Part shown: positions 8,101 through 14,940 of the stretch, one piece after another
Layout of the letters: every line of letters starts with the position of its first letter
Position numbering within the stretch: position 1 is the first letter of the stretch
From: CAYUKK01 sp964445305
Lineage (GTDB): Bacteria; Acidobacteriota; Aminicenantia; Aminicenantales; UBA8522
Length of the DNA stretch: 17,397 nt
Assembly (NCBI GenBank): GCA_964445305.1
Contig: CAYUKK010000133.1
Location: 1 to 17,397, forward strand
Reading direction: 5' to 3'
Notes under the pieces: generated by a model
Databases searched by the model: none
Told to the model about the DNA's origin: nothing
The model's input: only the letters and a program-made list of their open reading frames with translations
Translations under genes and position numbers: made by a program

Positions 8101-8335
8101 GCCCGATGGCAGCATAGATGATCCATGGCTTTTTCTCGACGGCATCGATGTCGACCGTGCGGCCGCCCATAACCGCCGGGCCGATCGCTCGCCAGGAAAA
8201 TTTATTAAATAGCTTGGCTACCTGGTCGGCACTCTGAGCTCGGGCGGAAATGGGAAGAAGAAGAAGAAGAAGAAGAAGAAGAAGAAAAGCCAGCCCGGAT
8301 GTTTTCTTCAAAAACCAGACCCAATATCTCGCCAT
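5189..8335 (-). CDS. Exported Asp-box (BNR/VPS10-sortilin-like) beta-propeller protein, often annotated as glycosyl hydrolase
   Basis: The 1048-residue precursor begins with a signal peptide: charged FLKK, a run of ten leucines (18-27), and probable cleavage after ARA at 33. The body contains 11 Asp boxes of the SxDxGxTW type, at about 85, 139, 190, 248, 296, 345, 387, 527, 594, 649 and 692, each the tip of a beta-propeller blade, probably two propellers. The last blade ends near IIGTHGRGIWILDD (724-737). Residues 740-1048 are a non-propeller tail with a beta-rich part, then charged helices (about 860-1020). The ATG at 8335 follows AAGGAGGAGG. Relatives are common in Bacteroidetes and Acidobacteria and are usually called glycosyl hydrolase or VPS10-domain proteins; I see no evidence for a specific enzyme activity. 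It is monocistronic and converges on the MttB-family gene 13 bp away. Confidence 0.88.
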   Translation of the reverse strand: MARYWVWFLKKTSGLAFLLLLLLLLLLPISARAQSADQVAKLFNKFSWRAIGPAVMGGRTVDIDAVEKKPWIIYAAIGPSGVWKSENAGVTWSPVFFKEATVSVGDVTIAPSHPDIVWVGTGEATCRNSVTIGDGVYKSTDGGKTWQNMGLKETRHISRIVINPGDPNIVYVAAMGHLWGPNEDRGVYKTIDGGRTWKKVLYVNADTGFADLAMDPNDSLILYAAAYEHRRLPHYFSSGGPGSGIYKTTDGGETWVRLTKDLPEGILGRIGLAVARSAPGVVYALIEHKDGGIWRSEDRGETWKRMCDVQTYRRVNTRPFYYSHIHVDPTNDKVVYVLSTGLHVSMDGGQKFRAIGAGIHPDHHALWINPSNPQHLIEGNDGGIDISYDGGKTWLPVQSMDLAEVYQVGYDMRDPYYVYCGLQDNGSWAGPSATTDIIGITNEDWVNIGGGDGFYAQPDPNDPTIVYSNYQVNNLYRYDWRILRSKSIKPIGSLDNPPFRFNWNSPIHISPHDSNIVYTGGNYLFMSRDRGQSWEIISPDLTTNDPAKLKDSGGPITLDNSGAESHCTITTISESPVERGVIWCGTDDGNLQITRNGGKTWENVVRRLPGLPAGTWCSRVEASRFEAGTAYAAFDGHRHDDYATYVFKTADYGKTWTSIKGNLPFGWVNVIREDVKNRNLLFIGTEFGIFASLDAGASWFSLKNNLPTVAVHDIAVHPRANDLIIGTHGRGIWILDDISFLQEMKPEVLRTPAHVFSIRPTTIWHVSSRRESYTKPVYAAKNPTYGMALTIFLPSKPKEKPKATIQDKEGETVFELNFAAEEGIQREYWNLQIVPKSKDGKRVPPALTGFTALPLVGPGEYIVEVAVNGQKWKTPASLLPDPRFTMSEEDRRKQHEAIAELLIIGKKMGLTTTAAANIRRQVDSLKSGLRKEGVNRQAIEGALQAFEEKFKPIENEVVPKEFGTQRTREDVLRGGPLNQQILSLGSSLSGYPSAPTRTELFLLNEIRRKVDDYVDKINRVITEDIPGLNKLLEASGLTPLQAPAEVKL
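8254..8286. repeat. Trinucleotide microsatellite, 11 GAA units
   Basis: An uninterrupted (GAA)11 tract lies inside the signal peptide of the Asp-box gene. On the coding (minus) strand it reads as ten in-frame CTT leucine codons. Slippage would change the number of leucines but not the reading frame. Confidence 0.95.
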
Positions 8336-8526
8336 CTTGCCTCCTCCTTGTCGCGTCGATTTTTAGCCTGAAATCGCCGACGGACTTTTTTGTTTACGCT
8401 TAAAGCTTGAAATTCCAAAAGTTGCCATGATGGATCGTGTGCGCCGAGGGTGGAGTGGCTCGGGTGTAAACGCAAAAAAAATCCTTCCGATAATTCTCTT
8501 GTCAACCTCGGCTTGTTTACAACCTC

Positions 8527-8555
8527 TTTACATTTCTCGCCCATCCCATTATAAA
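8527..8555 (+). promoter_or_regulatory. Sigma70-like promoter for the tandem M14 operon
   Basis: TTTACA (8527-8532) is followed after exactly 17 bp by TATAAA (8550-8555), in an AT-rich patch of otherwise GC-rich DNA. Transcription would begin near 8562, leaving a leader of about 235 bases before the M14 start at 8797. TTGTTTACAA (8513-8522) just upstream could be an operator. Confidence 0.55.
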
Positions 8556-8735
8556 ATACGGCCTTGAGGAAATATAGTTATTCCCGCTATTATTTGAGAT
8601 TCGCGTCAAGATCGGACAATATCCGTGGGCATGATTCGCCTCTGGCTTCGTCGAGGAACTCGGTCGCTCATGTTCAGTCGAGAGGATGATTCGTTACGGC
8701 CGTGGGCGGGAAACTTCTATTGAGCCAAATCGTAT

Positions 8736-8748
8736 GACCAGTATGGTC
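8736..8748. promoter_or_regulatory. Inverted repeat in the leader of the M14 operon
   Basis: GACCA-GTA-TGGTC has perfect 5-bp arms around a 3-bp centre, about 50 bp before the M14 start codon. It could be an operator or a small hairpin. TTGAGC (8720-8725) and TATGGT (8742-8747), 16 bp apart, would make a weak second promoter overlapping it. Confidence 0.25.
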
Positions 8749-8796
8749 CATTTCCTGCTTTGGAAATATACACCTAAAATGTGGAAGGAGGACGGA

Positions 8797-10848
8797 ATGA
8801 CCGGCAAGCTGTTGGTTCGTTTTTCCCTGGTTCTTGGTGTGTTGCTCATCCTTGGGGCGGCGGGGAGTGCTAAAATTTCGTTCAGCCAGTACCACAAGCC
8901 CGAAGAGGTGAACGCTCTTCTCAAATCTCTGGCCGCGGAGAATCCCCAGCTGGCCCAGCTCATTGTCCTGGGCAAATCGGCGGCCGGCAAAGAAATCCTG
9001 GCCCTCCGGCTGGCCGCTCAGCCGAAAGGAAGCACAGACCCCGAAAAGCGTCCGGCTGTCTTCGTATCGGCCAACATCGAGGGCGCCCATCTCATCGGCA
9101 CAGAAGCCGCTCTCAAGCTGATCGAGAAATTCATTCACGGCTCAGCTTCAGACAAATCCATTGCCCAGTTGCTCGAAAAGAGAACTATCTACGTGGCTCC
9201 CCTTCTCAACCCCGACGGTGCGCAAGCTTTTTTCGCTTCCCCTCGCGTCGAAAAATGGGCGAACAGCCGGCCGATGGATGATGACCTGGACATGAAGCTG
9301 GATGAGGACGGTCCGGATGATTTGAATAAGGACGGACTCATCACCCAGATGCGGGTCAAGGACGCCGAGGGAAAATGGATTGCCGACCCCGGAGAGCCCA
9401 GACTCATGCGCCTCGCCGACCCCAAGAAGGGCGAAAAAGGGATGTATGCCCTTTACGAGGAGGGAATCGATAACGACGGCGATGGCGAGTACAACGAGGA
9501 TCCGCCCGGTGGAGTCGCCCTCAACCGCAATTGGCCGCATGATTTTGAGCATAACACGCGAGCCGCCGGCCAGTGGCCAATTTCAGAGCCCGAAACACTG
9601 GCCGTCGTCAGGTTTCTCGTTGGCCACTCCCCTATCGCCATGGTCTTGAATTTTTCGACGGAAAACACGATCCTCAACCTCCAGCAGACAGGCCAGGCGA
9701 GGGCTGGCGCCGACCGCGTTCGCGTCCCCCGCCAGTTGGCTACCTTTCTCGGGCTTGAGCCCGACCAAGAGTACAGCCTTAAGGAGATTGTCGAGACGGT
9801 GAAGGCATCGGGAGTGGGTGGAGGAATGGAAATCACCGAAGACATGGTCGCCAGTTTTCTCGGACTTGGCCCGGCCGTGACGCTTGATCGCCAGGACATG
9901 CCCCTATTTGAGGCCGTCCAGAAAGAGTACAAGGAAGCTCTCAAGGAAGCCAAGATTGATTATCCTGAAAAAAGGGCCAAGGGGGTGGGCAAAGGCTCTT
10001 TTGTTGCCTATTGTTACTATCAGTATGGCGTCCCGGTCTTTTCTGTCGACCTCTGGGCTGTGCCCGAGCCGAAAAAAGAGGCGGCCAAAGATGCTCTGAC
10101 CGCCGAGAAGCTCAAATCCATGTCCTCCGATGAGTTTCTTTCGCTCGGCGAAGAAAAGATCGCCTCCTTCCTCAAGGAACAGGGGGCGCCGCCCAATTTT
10201 AGCGCGGAAATGCTTATCAAGATGGTCAAATCTGGACAGGTTACCCCTGCCCGGATGGCGGAGATGATGGAAAAAATGCCTCGGCGGCCGCAGCCAGATG
10301 GAGAAGAACATCCGGACCTCTACATCCTCAGATGGGTGGATGAGGCCTGGAAAGGGCACGGCTTTGTGGACTGGAAGCCGTTCCAGCATCCGACGCTGGG
10401 CGAGGTCGAAATCGGCGGTTTTGCTCCGTTTGTCAAAATCAACCCGCCGCCCGAAACCATGGAATCGAGCCTCGATTTTCACGCCAATTTTTTTCTTCGA
10501 CTTATGAGCAAGCTTCCCGAGCTTCGCATCCAGGAGGCAAGGGTGGAGGAAGTCGCGCCTGAGCTCTACCAGATGACCGTTCTTCTCACCAACGACGGCT
10601 GGTTCCCCACCTCGACAGCTCAGGGCCGGCGTGCCCAAACCGCTTGGCCGATTCGAGTTACTCTGAACATGGAAGCTGGGCAGACGCTTTTTTCGGGGCG
10701 CCCCATTGAGACTGTGCCGTTTCTGGGTGCAAGCGGCGATACCAAGAAATTGGAATGGATGGTCAAGGGCAAAAAGGGATCTCGACTGACCGTGACGGCG
10801 AGCTCGCCAAAGCTGGGATCCTTGACCAAGACTGTGACATTGCAATAG
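8797..10848 (+). CDS. Exported M14 carboxypeptidase-like protein with altered zinc site (probable pseudoenzyme)
   Basis: The start at 8797 follows AAGGAGG by 5 bases and opens a signal peptide (KLLVRFSLVLGVLLILGAAGSA, cleavage near 25); 683 residues. The fold matches its downstream neighbour throughout: KSAAGKEILALRLA (60-73), NPDG (138-141), acidic DxDxDG-like loops (about 160-182 and 223-235), NRN (243-245), and the shared C-terminal WKPFQHPTLGEVEIGGF (526-542). The active site is changed: the neighbour's NIHGNE is NIEGAH here (E95, H98), its NFH is NFS (S287), and its FSNEL is FSVDL (D418). Thus both first zinc ligands are exchanged, the third is lost and the catalytic Glu is Asp. A helical insert spans about 425-500. 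Family membership is firm; lack of normal peptidase activity is inferred. It is first of a two-gene operon. Confidence 0.88.
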   Translation: MTGKLLVRFSLVLGVLLILGAAGSAKISFSQYHKPEEVNALLKSLAAENPQLAQLIVLGKSAAGKEILALRLAAQPKGSTDPEKRPAVFVSANIEGAHLIGTEAALKLIEKFIHGSASDKSIAQLLEKRTIYVAPLLNPDGAQAFFASPRVEKWANSRPMDDDLDMKLDEDGPDDLNKDGLITQMRVKDAEGKWIADPGEPRLMRLADPKKGEKGMYALYEEGIDNDGDGEYNEDPPGGVALNRNWPHDFEHNTRAAGQWPISEPETLAVVRFLVGHSPIAMVLNFSTENTILNLQQTGQARAGADRVRVPRQLATFLGLEPDQEYSLKEIVETVKASGVGGGMEITEDMVASFLGLGPAVTLDRQDMPLFEAVQKEYKEALKEAKIDYPEKRAKGVGKGSFVAYCYYQYGVPVFSVDLWAVPEPKKEAAKDALTAEKLKSMSSDEFLSLGEEKIASFLKEQGAPPNFSAEMLIKMVKSGQVTPARMAEMMEKMPRRPQPDGEEHPDLYILRWVDEAWKGHGFVDWKPFQHPTLGEVEIGGFAPFVKINPPPETMESSLDFHANFFLRLMSKLPELRIQEARVEEVAPELYQMTVLLTNDGWFPTSTAQGRRAQTAWPIRVTLNMEAGQTLFSGRPIETVPFLGASGDTKKLEWMVKGKKGSRLTVTASSPKLGSLTKTVTLQ

Positions 10849-10857
10849 GAGGAGATG

Positions 10858-12627
10858 ATGGGTGCAATGGATAAAAAAATTCTTACTCTGGCTTTCATTT
10901 TTATTTTCATGGCTGGCACGGCGCCGATGCATCTTTCTTCGATGAGCGTCGAACTTTCTTTTGACCATTTCTACGACCACGCTGAACTGACGAGAGCTCT
11001 CCAGTCCTTACAGAGCGCTTATCCCCAGCTCATGACTCTCCAATCGATCGGCAAGTCTTACCAAGGAAGGGATATCTGGGTAGCTATCCTGACTAACCCC
11101 AAGACCGGCCCAGCAGAACAAAAGCCAGGCTATTATATCGACGGCAACATCCACGGCAACGAAATCCAGGGCGCTGAAGTCGCCCTCTATGTCGTCTGGT
11201 ACCTCCTGAAAAATTATGGCCGGAGCGAGCTGGCCACTCGTCTCCTGGATGAGAGGGTCTTCTATGTCGTTCCAACCATGAACCCGGACAGTCGGGATTA
11301 TTACATCAACTTGCCCTCCGACCCGAACTCGCCGCGCTCCGGCCTCATGCCCTACGATTCTGACCGGGATGGCCTAGCGGATGAGGACGGGCCAGAGGAT
11401 TTGGATGGGGATGGCTCGATTACGATGATGCGCAAGCGAGACCCCAACGGCACCCACAAGCCGCACCCGGAGGACCCCCGCATCCTTACTCCCGTTAAGC
11501 CAGGGGAAAAGGGAGAATACATCCTCCTCGGCCAGGAGGGAATCGACAACGATGGCGATGGTCTCATCAATGAGGATGGCCCCGGTGGCTACGATATGAA
11601 CCGGAACTACGGCTACAACTGGCAGCCCGATTACGTCCAGCGCGGGGCCGGCGATTACCCGTTCTGTTTTCCTGAGACTCGGGCCGTCCGCGATTTTCTC
11701 CTTGCTCACCCGAACATCGCCGGCGCGCAGAATTTCCATAACTTCGGAGGTATGATCCTCCGCGGGCCCGGAGCCAAGAACATGGGCGAATATAACCCCG
11801 CTGATCGACGCGTCTATGATTATATCGGCAAGAAGGGCGAGAAGATTCTCCCCGGTTACAGGTACATCACGGTCTATAAAGATATGTACACGGTCTATGG
11901 TGGGAGCATCGATTTTCTCTACGCCGTCCTGGGCATTTTTACCTTCTCCAATGAACTCGATATGGACCCTTTGGCTGAGGTGAGGCAGCGGGGTGCCCGA
12001 CGCGGGGAGGAGGAAGAGGAAGATGTCATGGCCATGCTCTTCCAGGAGGGGCGGCTGGAGGAGATGGTTTACCATGACCTCGTTCTCCTGGGCGAGCAAT
12101 TCAGCGACTGGAAGCCCTACCGACATCCCCTTTATGGCGATATCGAAATCGGGGGCGTCAAGAAATTCGGCCGCCGCGTGCCGCCACTCTTCCAGCTGGC
12201 TGAAACCTGCCACCGCAACGCCGCTTTCTGCCTCTACCACGCTGACCAACTGCCCAGGCTGGAGGTCGAGAAAGCCGAGGTCCAAAAGGTCAAGAATGAC
12301 CTTTTCCAGGTGGACGTTTCCGTGGCCAACAGCCGCGTCACACCGTCGATCGCCGCCGTCGCTGTCCAAAACAAGCTCCACCGGGCTGATTTATTTAAGG
12401 TCGCTGGCTCCAGGGTCGAGCTTGTCGCGGCCGGTCAACTTGTCGATAAGTTCCGCGGCCTGACCAGGAAAATCAAGGTTCGAGATAATGCTTTTTGGGT
12501 CGAGGGCGGGGTGGCTGGCTTTGGCCGGCTCGATTTCCGCCTCCTCCTCAAGGGGACAGGAAAAGTTGACCTCGTCTATGATTCGCTGAAGGGTGGCACA
12601 AAAAGAAAGGCCATCCTCCTCGACTAA
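10858..12627 (+). CDS. Exported M14-family zinc carboxypeptidase, catalytic residues intact
   Basis: Of three ATGs (10855, 10858, 10867), 10858 sits 5 bases after AGGAGG, the same spacing as the upstream paralogue, giving 589 residues. A hydrophobic signal segment (about 7-22) is followed by the peptidase: GKSYQGRDIWV (65-75), zinc ligands H99 and E102 in NIHGNEIQGAE, MNPD (141-144), R249 in NRN (substrate carboxylate site), third zinc ligand H294 in NFHNFGG, Y347, and catalytic E366 in FSNELD. Two acidic DxDxDG loops (about 167-186 and 230-240) are probable Ca2+ sites. The C-terminal part (about 410 on) is shared with the paralogue and is beta-rich. It probably trims C-terminal residues from peptides outside the cytoplasm. 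It lies 9 bp after the altered copy and overlaps the opposing beta-CASP gene by 4 bp at its 3' end. Confidence 0.9.
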   Translation: MGAMDKKILTLAFIFIFMAGTAPMHLSSMSVELSFDHFYDHAELTRALQSLQSAYPQLMTLQSIGKSYQGRDIWVAILTNPKTGPAEQKPGYYIDGNIHGNEIQGAEVALYVVWYLLKNYGRSELATRLLDERVFYVVPTMNPDSRDYYINLPSDPNSPRSGLMPYDSDRDGLADEDGPEDLDGDGSITMMRKRDPNGTHKPHPEDPRILTPVKPGEKGEYILLGQEGIDNDGDGLINEDGPGGYDMNRNYGYNWQPDYVQRGAGDYPFCFPETRAVRDFLLAHPNIAGAQNFHNFGGMILRGPGAKNMGEYNPADRRVYDYIGKKGEKILPGYRYITVYKDMYTVYGGSIDFLYAVLGIFTFSNELDMDPLAEVRQRGARRGEEEEEDVMAMLFQEGRLEEMVYHDLVLLGEQFSDWKPYRHPLYGDIEIGGVKKFGRRVPPLFQLAETCHRNAAFCLYHADQLPRLEVEKAEVQKVKNDLFQVDVSVANSRVTPSIAAVAVQNKLHRADLFKVAGSRVELVAAGQLVDKFRGLTRKIKVRDNAFWVEGGVAGFGRLDFRLLLKGTGKVDLVYDSLKGGTKRKAILLD

Positions 12628-14030
12628 GAGGCAGGCCACTCCCAGACGTCTTGATAGTCAGGCACGACGACATCCCATCTGTCCCGGCTTTTCAGAAGCG
12701 CGGCGAAGCTCTGACAAACAGCTTTTTCACCGTGGACAAGGAAGACCTGGGGGTAGGGCTCGCGGAATCGGCAGAGCCAGGCCAAGAGCCCGGTCCTCCC
12801 CGCGTGAGCTGAAAAGGCCTGAATTTCCCTGATTCTCGCCCTGACTTCGTGCATTTCCCCGAAGATCCGCACTCGTGGCTGGCCCTCGAGGATCTGGCGA
12901 CCGAGGGTTCCTTCGGCCTGATAGCCGACGAAAAGGACCGTGCTTTCCGGTCGGGAAATGTTGTGAACAAGGTGGTGCTTGATGCGGCCGCCCGTGCACA
13001 TGCCTGATCCGGCCATAATCAGGCAGGGCTCGGGATAAGAATTGATGGACCGGGATTCGGCCTGAGTTCGGGTGAGGCGGAGGCCATCGAAGCGAAAAGG
13101 CGACTGCCCGGAGCGGAGAAGGTCAAGCGTCTCCTTGTCGAGGCACTCCCGGTGGTGGAGGAAGACCTCGGTCACGTCGATGGCCATCGGGCTATCCAGG
13201 AAAACGGGAAGACGAGGCAGCCTCTTTCCCAAGACGAGGCGGCTCAAATGAAAAAGCAACTCCTGCGCCCTTTCCACGGCAAAAACAGGGACGACAACGT
13301 TTCCTCCATCTTCGATGGTCTCCTTGATGATGCTGGCTAACATCGTCTCCGCATCCGCTGGGTCTTCATGATCACGGTCGCCGTAGGTGGATTCCATGAT
13401 CACGGCATCAGCCTGGGCAAAGACTGAGGGATCCTGGATGAGCGGTTTGCCGAGCTGGCCGATATCGCCGCTGATGATGAGCTTGAAATGGCGTTTCTTC
13501 TCTCGCACGGAGATTTCGATCATGCTCGAGCCGAGAATGTGTCCGGCGTCGTGGAAACAGGCTCGAACCCTTCCCTCCAAGGGGATTGTTCTCAGGTAGG
13601 GCGTCGGATGGAGGAGCTTCAGCGCTTCCTTGACCTCAGCTTCCGTATAAAGCGGGATTTCTGGATACGGCCCCCGCCGTCCCTCCCTCTCGTGTCTCTT
13701 TTTCTTGTAGGCGGCGTCTTCTTCTTGGATCCTGGCTGAATCAAGAAGGATGATGGGCAGAAGCTCGGCGGTGGCGGGGGTGGTGAAAATCCGGCCGACA
13801 AAGCCTTCCCGGACGAGTTTGGGGATAAGGCCGGAGTGGTCGAGGTGGGCATGGGTGAGGAGGAGGTCATCGACCGTCTCGGGCGGAACAGGGAAACGGG
13901 CCCAGTTCCTTTCCAGGTAGGATCTTTCCTGGTAGAGGCCGCAGTCGATGAGGAGCCGCGTGTCATCGGTCTCCAGAAGAAAACAAGAGCCTGTGACCTG
14001 GTTGTTGGCACCGAGGAACTGAACCTTCAA
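12624..14030 (-). CDS. Metallo-beta-lactamase fold, beta-CASP RNA-processing nuclease family (Ysh1/CPSF-like)
   Basis: The 468-residue cytoplasmic protein has a full metallo-beta-lactamase core: HAHLDH (60-65), HDAGH (160-164) and SGDIG (187-191, D189) for two zinc ions. The inserted beta-CASP domain follows, with motif A E213 in ESTYGDRDH, motif B His 352 or 353 in GMCTGGRIKHHL, and motif C H409 in FSAHAGR, plus H433 in LVHGE. This pattern belongs to RNA endo/exonucleases of the COG1236 type rather than beta-lactamases. The start is TTG (14030), preceded by AAAGGA at 5 bases; no better start keeps the N-terminal MKVQFLGANNQVTGSC strand. It is the last gene of the minus operon, 15 bp after the membrane protein, and its TAG overlaps the TAA of the facing M14 gene. 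Substrate RNA is unknown. Confidence 0.93.
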   Translation of the reverse strand: MKVQFLGANNQVTGSCFLLETDDTRLLIDCGLYQERSYLERNWARFPVPPETVDDLLLTHAHLDHSGLIPKLVREGFVGRIFTTPATAELLPIILLDSARIQEEDAAYKKKRHEREGRRGPYPEIPLYTEAEVKEALKLLHPTPYLRTIPLEGRVRACFHDAGHILGSSMIEISVREKKRHFKLIISGDIGQLGKPLIQDPSVFAQADAVIMESTYGDRDHEDPADAETMLASIIKETIEDGGNVVVPVFAVERAQELLFHLSRLVLGKRLPRLPVFLDSPMAIDVTEVFLHHRECLDKETLDLLRSGQSPFRFDGLRLTRTQAESRSINSYPEPCLIMAGSGMCTGGRIKHHLVHNISRPESTVLFVGYQAEGTLGRQILEGQPRVRIFGEMHEVRARIREIQAFSAHAGRTGLLAWLCRFREPYPQVFLVHGEKAVCQSFAALLKSRDRWDVVVPDYQDVWEWPAS

Positions 14031-14045
14031 GAGCTTCCTTTCGGC

Positions 14046-14930
14046 CTAAGTTTGCTCGGCTGGCTGGTACTGATGGGCCTTGAAGAACTCATATTCCGTT
14101 GAAAAAAAGAAGACCACTATCCAGGCGAGGGCTAAAACATAAACTTGCTGCCAGAGGAAGAGAATGCCGAGGGGAATAACCCCGCCGGCCGGGATGGCCT
14201 TAGCGCCCAGATAATAGACGAGACTTAGGGCGATAAAAACCAAGCCACAAAGCAGAAAAAGACCCCAGGCGCGGAAAAATCGCCGTCCGAGAAACTGGAA
14301 ATTGGCCAGCGTAGCCCTGGCGGTCTTCTTACTTTCGGTAACGACGAGACGGACTTTGACATAGTCGAAGAACATTTTGACTAAAGAATAGAGTAGAAGA
14401 AAGACGAGGAGTTTAAGGAGCGAAGCGGCCAAAGTCGACCATTGGGAGGAAGCCTTTTTTATCCAGACTCCCAGCAGAGCTGAAACACCCCTGCCAAGGA
14501 TTCCTAAAACGAGGATGTAGCCAAGGATGGAGAGAAGAAAAACACGGACGAAGCGCCAGAAATAGCGGGCGCTGTCGCTCAGAAAAGCGGGCAGGTTAAC
14601 CCTCTCGTTAACAGAGATACGACCGAGAATGCCACCGTTGAGGAAGACATAAAGGAGCAGAAAGAGGAAAGCCGGGACGATGGTCCAGCCGGCCAGGAAT
14701 GGAAAGTCATCCCGGTGTTGATAAATCATGTCACCGAGCCAGAGCAAAAGGGGGCCTTGGTCAAGCCTGTCGCCGGCAAGGGAGCGGGAAAAATCATGGC
14801 TGAGCAGGAAATAAATAGGGGCTAAGATGACCAGCGAGAAGAGGACTGTGGCCAGCCACACATAGAGGGCAAGGCGCGTTTTCCTGATGGCCGTCAGAAA
14901 GCCTTTGCCAAAAATCTTGAGTGTGCTCAT
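14046..14930 (-). CDS. Six-helix integral membrane protein of unknown function
   Basis: I do not recognise a named family. The 294 residues contain about six hydrophobic helices: 19-43, 79-103, 127-150, 165-187, 218-240 and 250-278. A conserved-looking charged stretch between helices 4 and 5 (VKVRLVVTESKKTARATLANFQFLGRRFFRAW, about 190-221, partly cytoplasmic) has the look of the positive-inside loop of DUF4013/YckC-like membrane proteins, but this is only a resemblance. The ATG at 14930 follows GAGGAGGGG. It begins 10 bp after the stop of the M1 peptidase gene and precedes the beta-CASP gene by 15 bp, so all are probably co-transcribed. A role helping the membrane-associated M1 protein is possible from position only. 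Confidence 0.75.
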   Translation of the reverse strand: MSTLKIFGKGFLTAIRKTRLALYVWLATVLFSLVILAPIYFLLSHDFSRSLAGDRLDQGPLLLWLGDMIYQHRDDFPFLAGWTIVPAFLFLLLYVFLNGGILGRISVNERVNLPAFLSDSARYFWRFVRVFLLSILGYILVLGILGRGVSALLGVWIKKASSQWSTLAASLLKLLVFLLLYSLVKMFFDYVKVRLVVTESKKTARATLANFQFLGRRFFRAWGLFLLCGLVFIALSLVYYLGAKAIPAGGVIPLGILFLWQQVYVLALAWIVVFFFSTEYEFFKAHQYQPAEQT

Positions 14931-14940
14931 TTTCCCCTCC

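Larger units (their letters stand above)
8336..8796. other. Divergent intergenic region between the Asp-box gene and the M14 pair
   Basis: This 461-bp spacer has no supportable gene. It holds the plus-strand promoter at 8527-8555, an inverted repeat at 8736-8748 and a direct repeat TTGTTTAC (about 8390 and 8513). The second TTGTTTAC extends to TTGTTTACAA, an inverted repeat lying just upstream of the -35. I found no convincing minus-strand promoter for the Asp-box gene; TTGGAA near 8410-8415 has no good -10 partner. Confidence 0.5.

Noticed and set aside
7244..8212. Plus-strand open frame of 322 codons
   Set aside because: It is antisense to the Asp-box gene, whose repeats and signal peptide are unmistakable.
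8254..8286. CRISPR-like or VNTR array
   Set aside because: It is a simple trinucleotide tract inside a coding sequence, with no spacers and no cas genes nearby.
9274..9510. Dockerin domain in the M14 protein
   Set aside because: The acidic loops resemble Ca2+ loops but lie inside the peptidase domain rather than as a terminal 60-residue duplicated module, and no cohesin or scaffoldin is present.
9904..10980. Minus-strand open frame of 358 codons
   Set aside because: It is antisense to the first M14 gene and shows no motif or ribosome binding site.
11374..12381. Minus-strand open frame of 335 codons
   Set aside because: It is antisense to the intact M14 gene; its apparent composition mirrors the acidic loops of the true frame.
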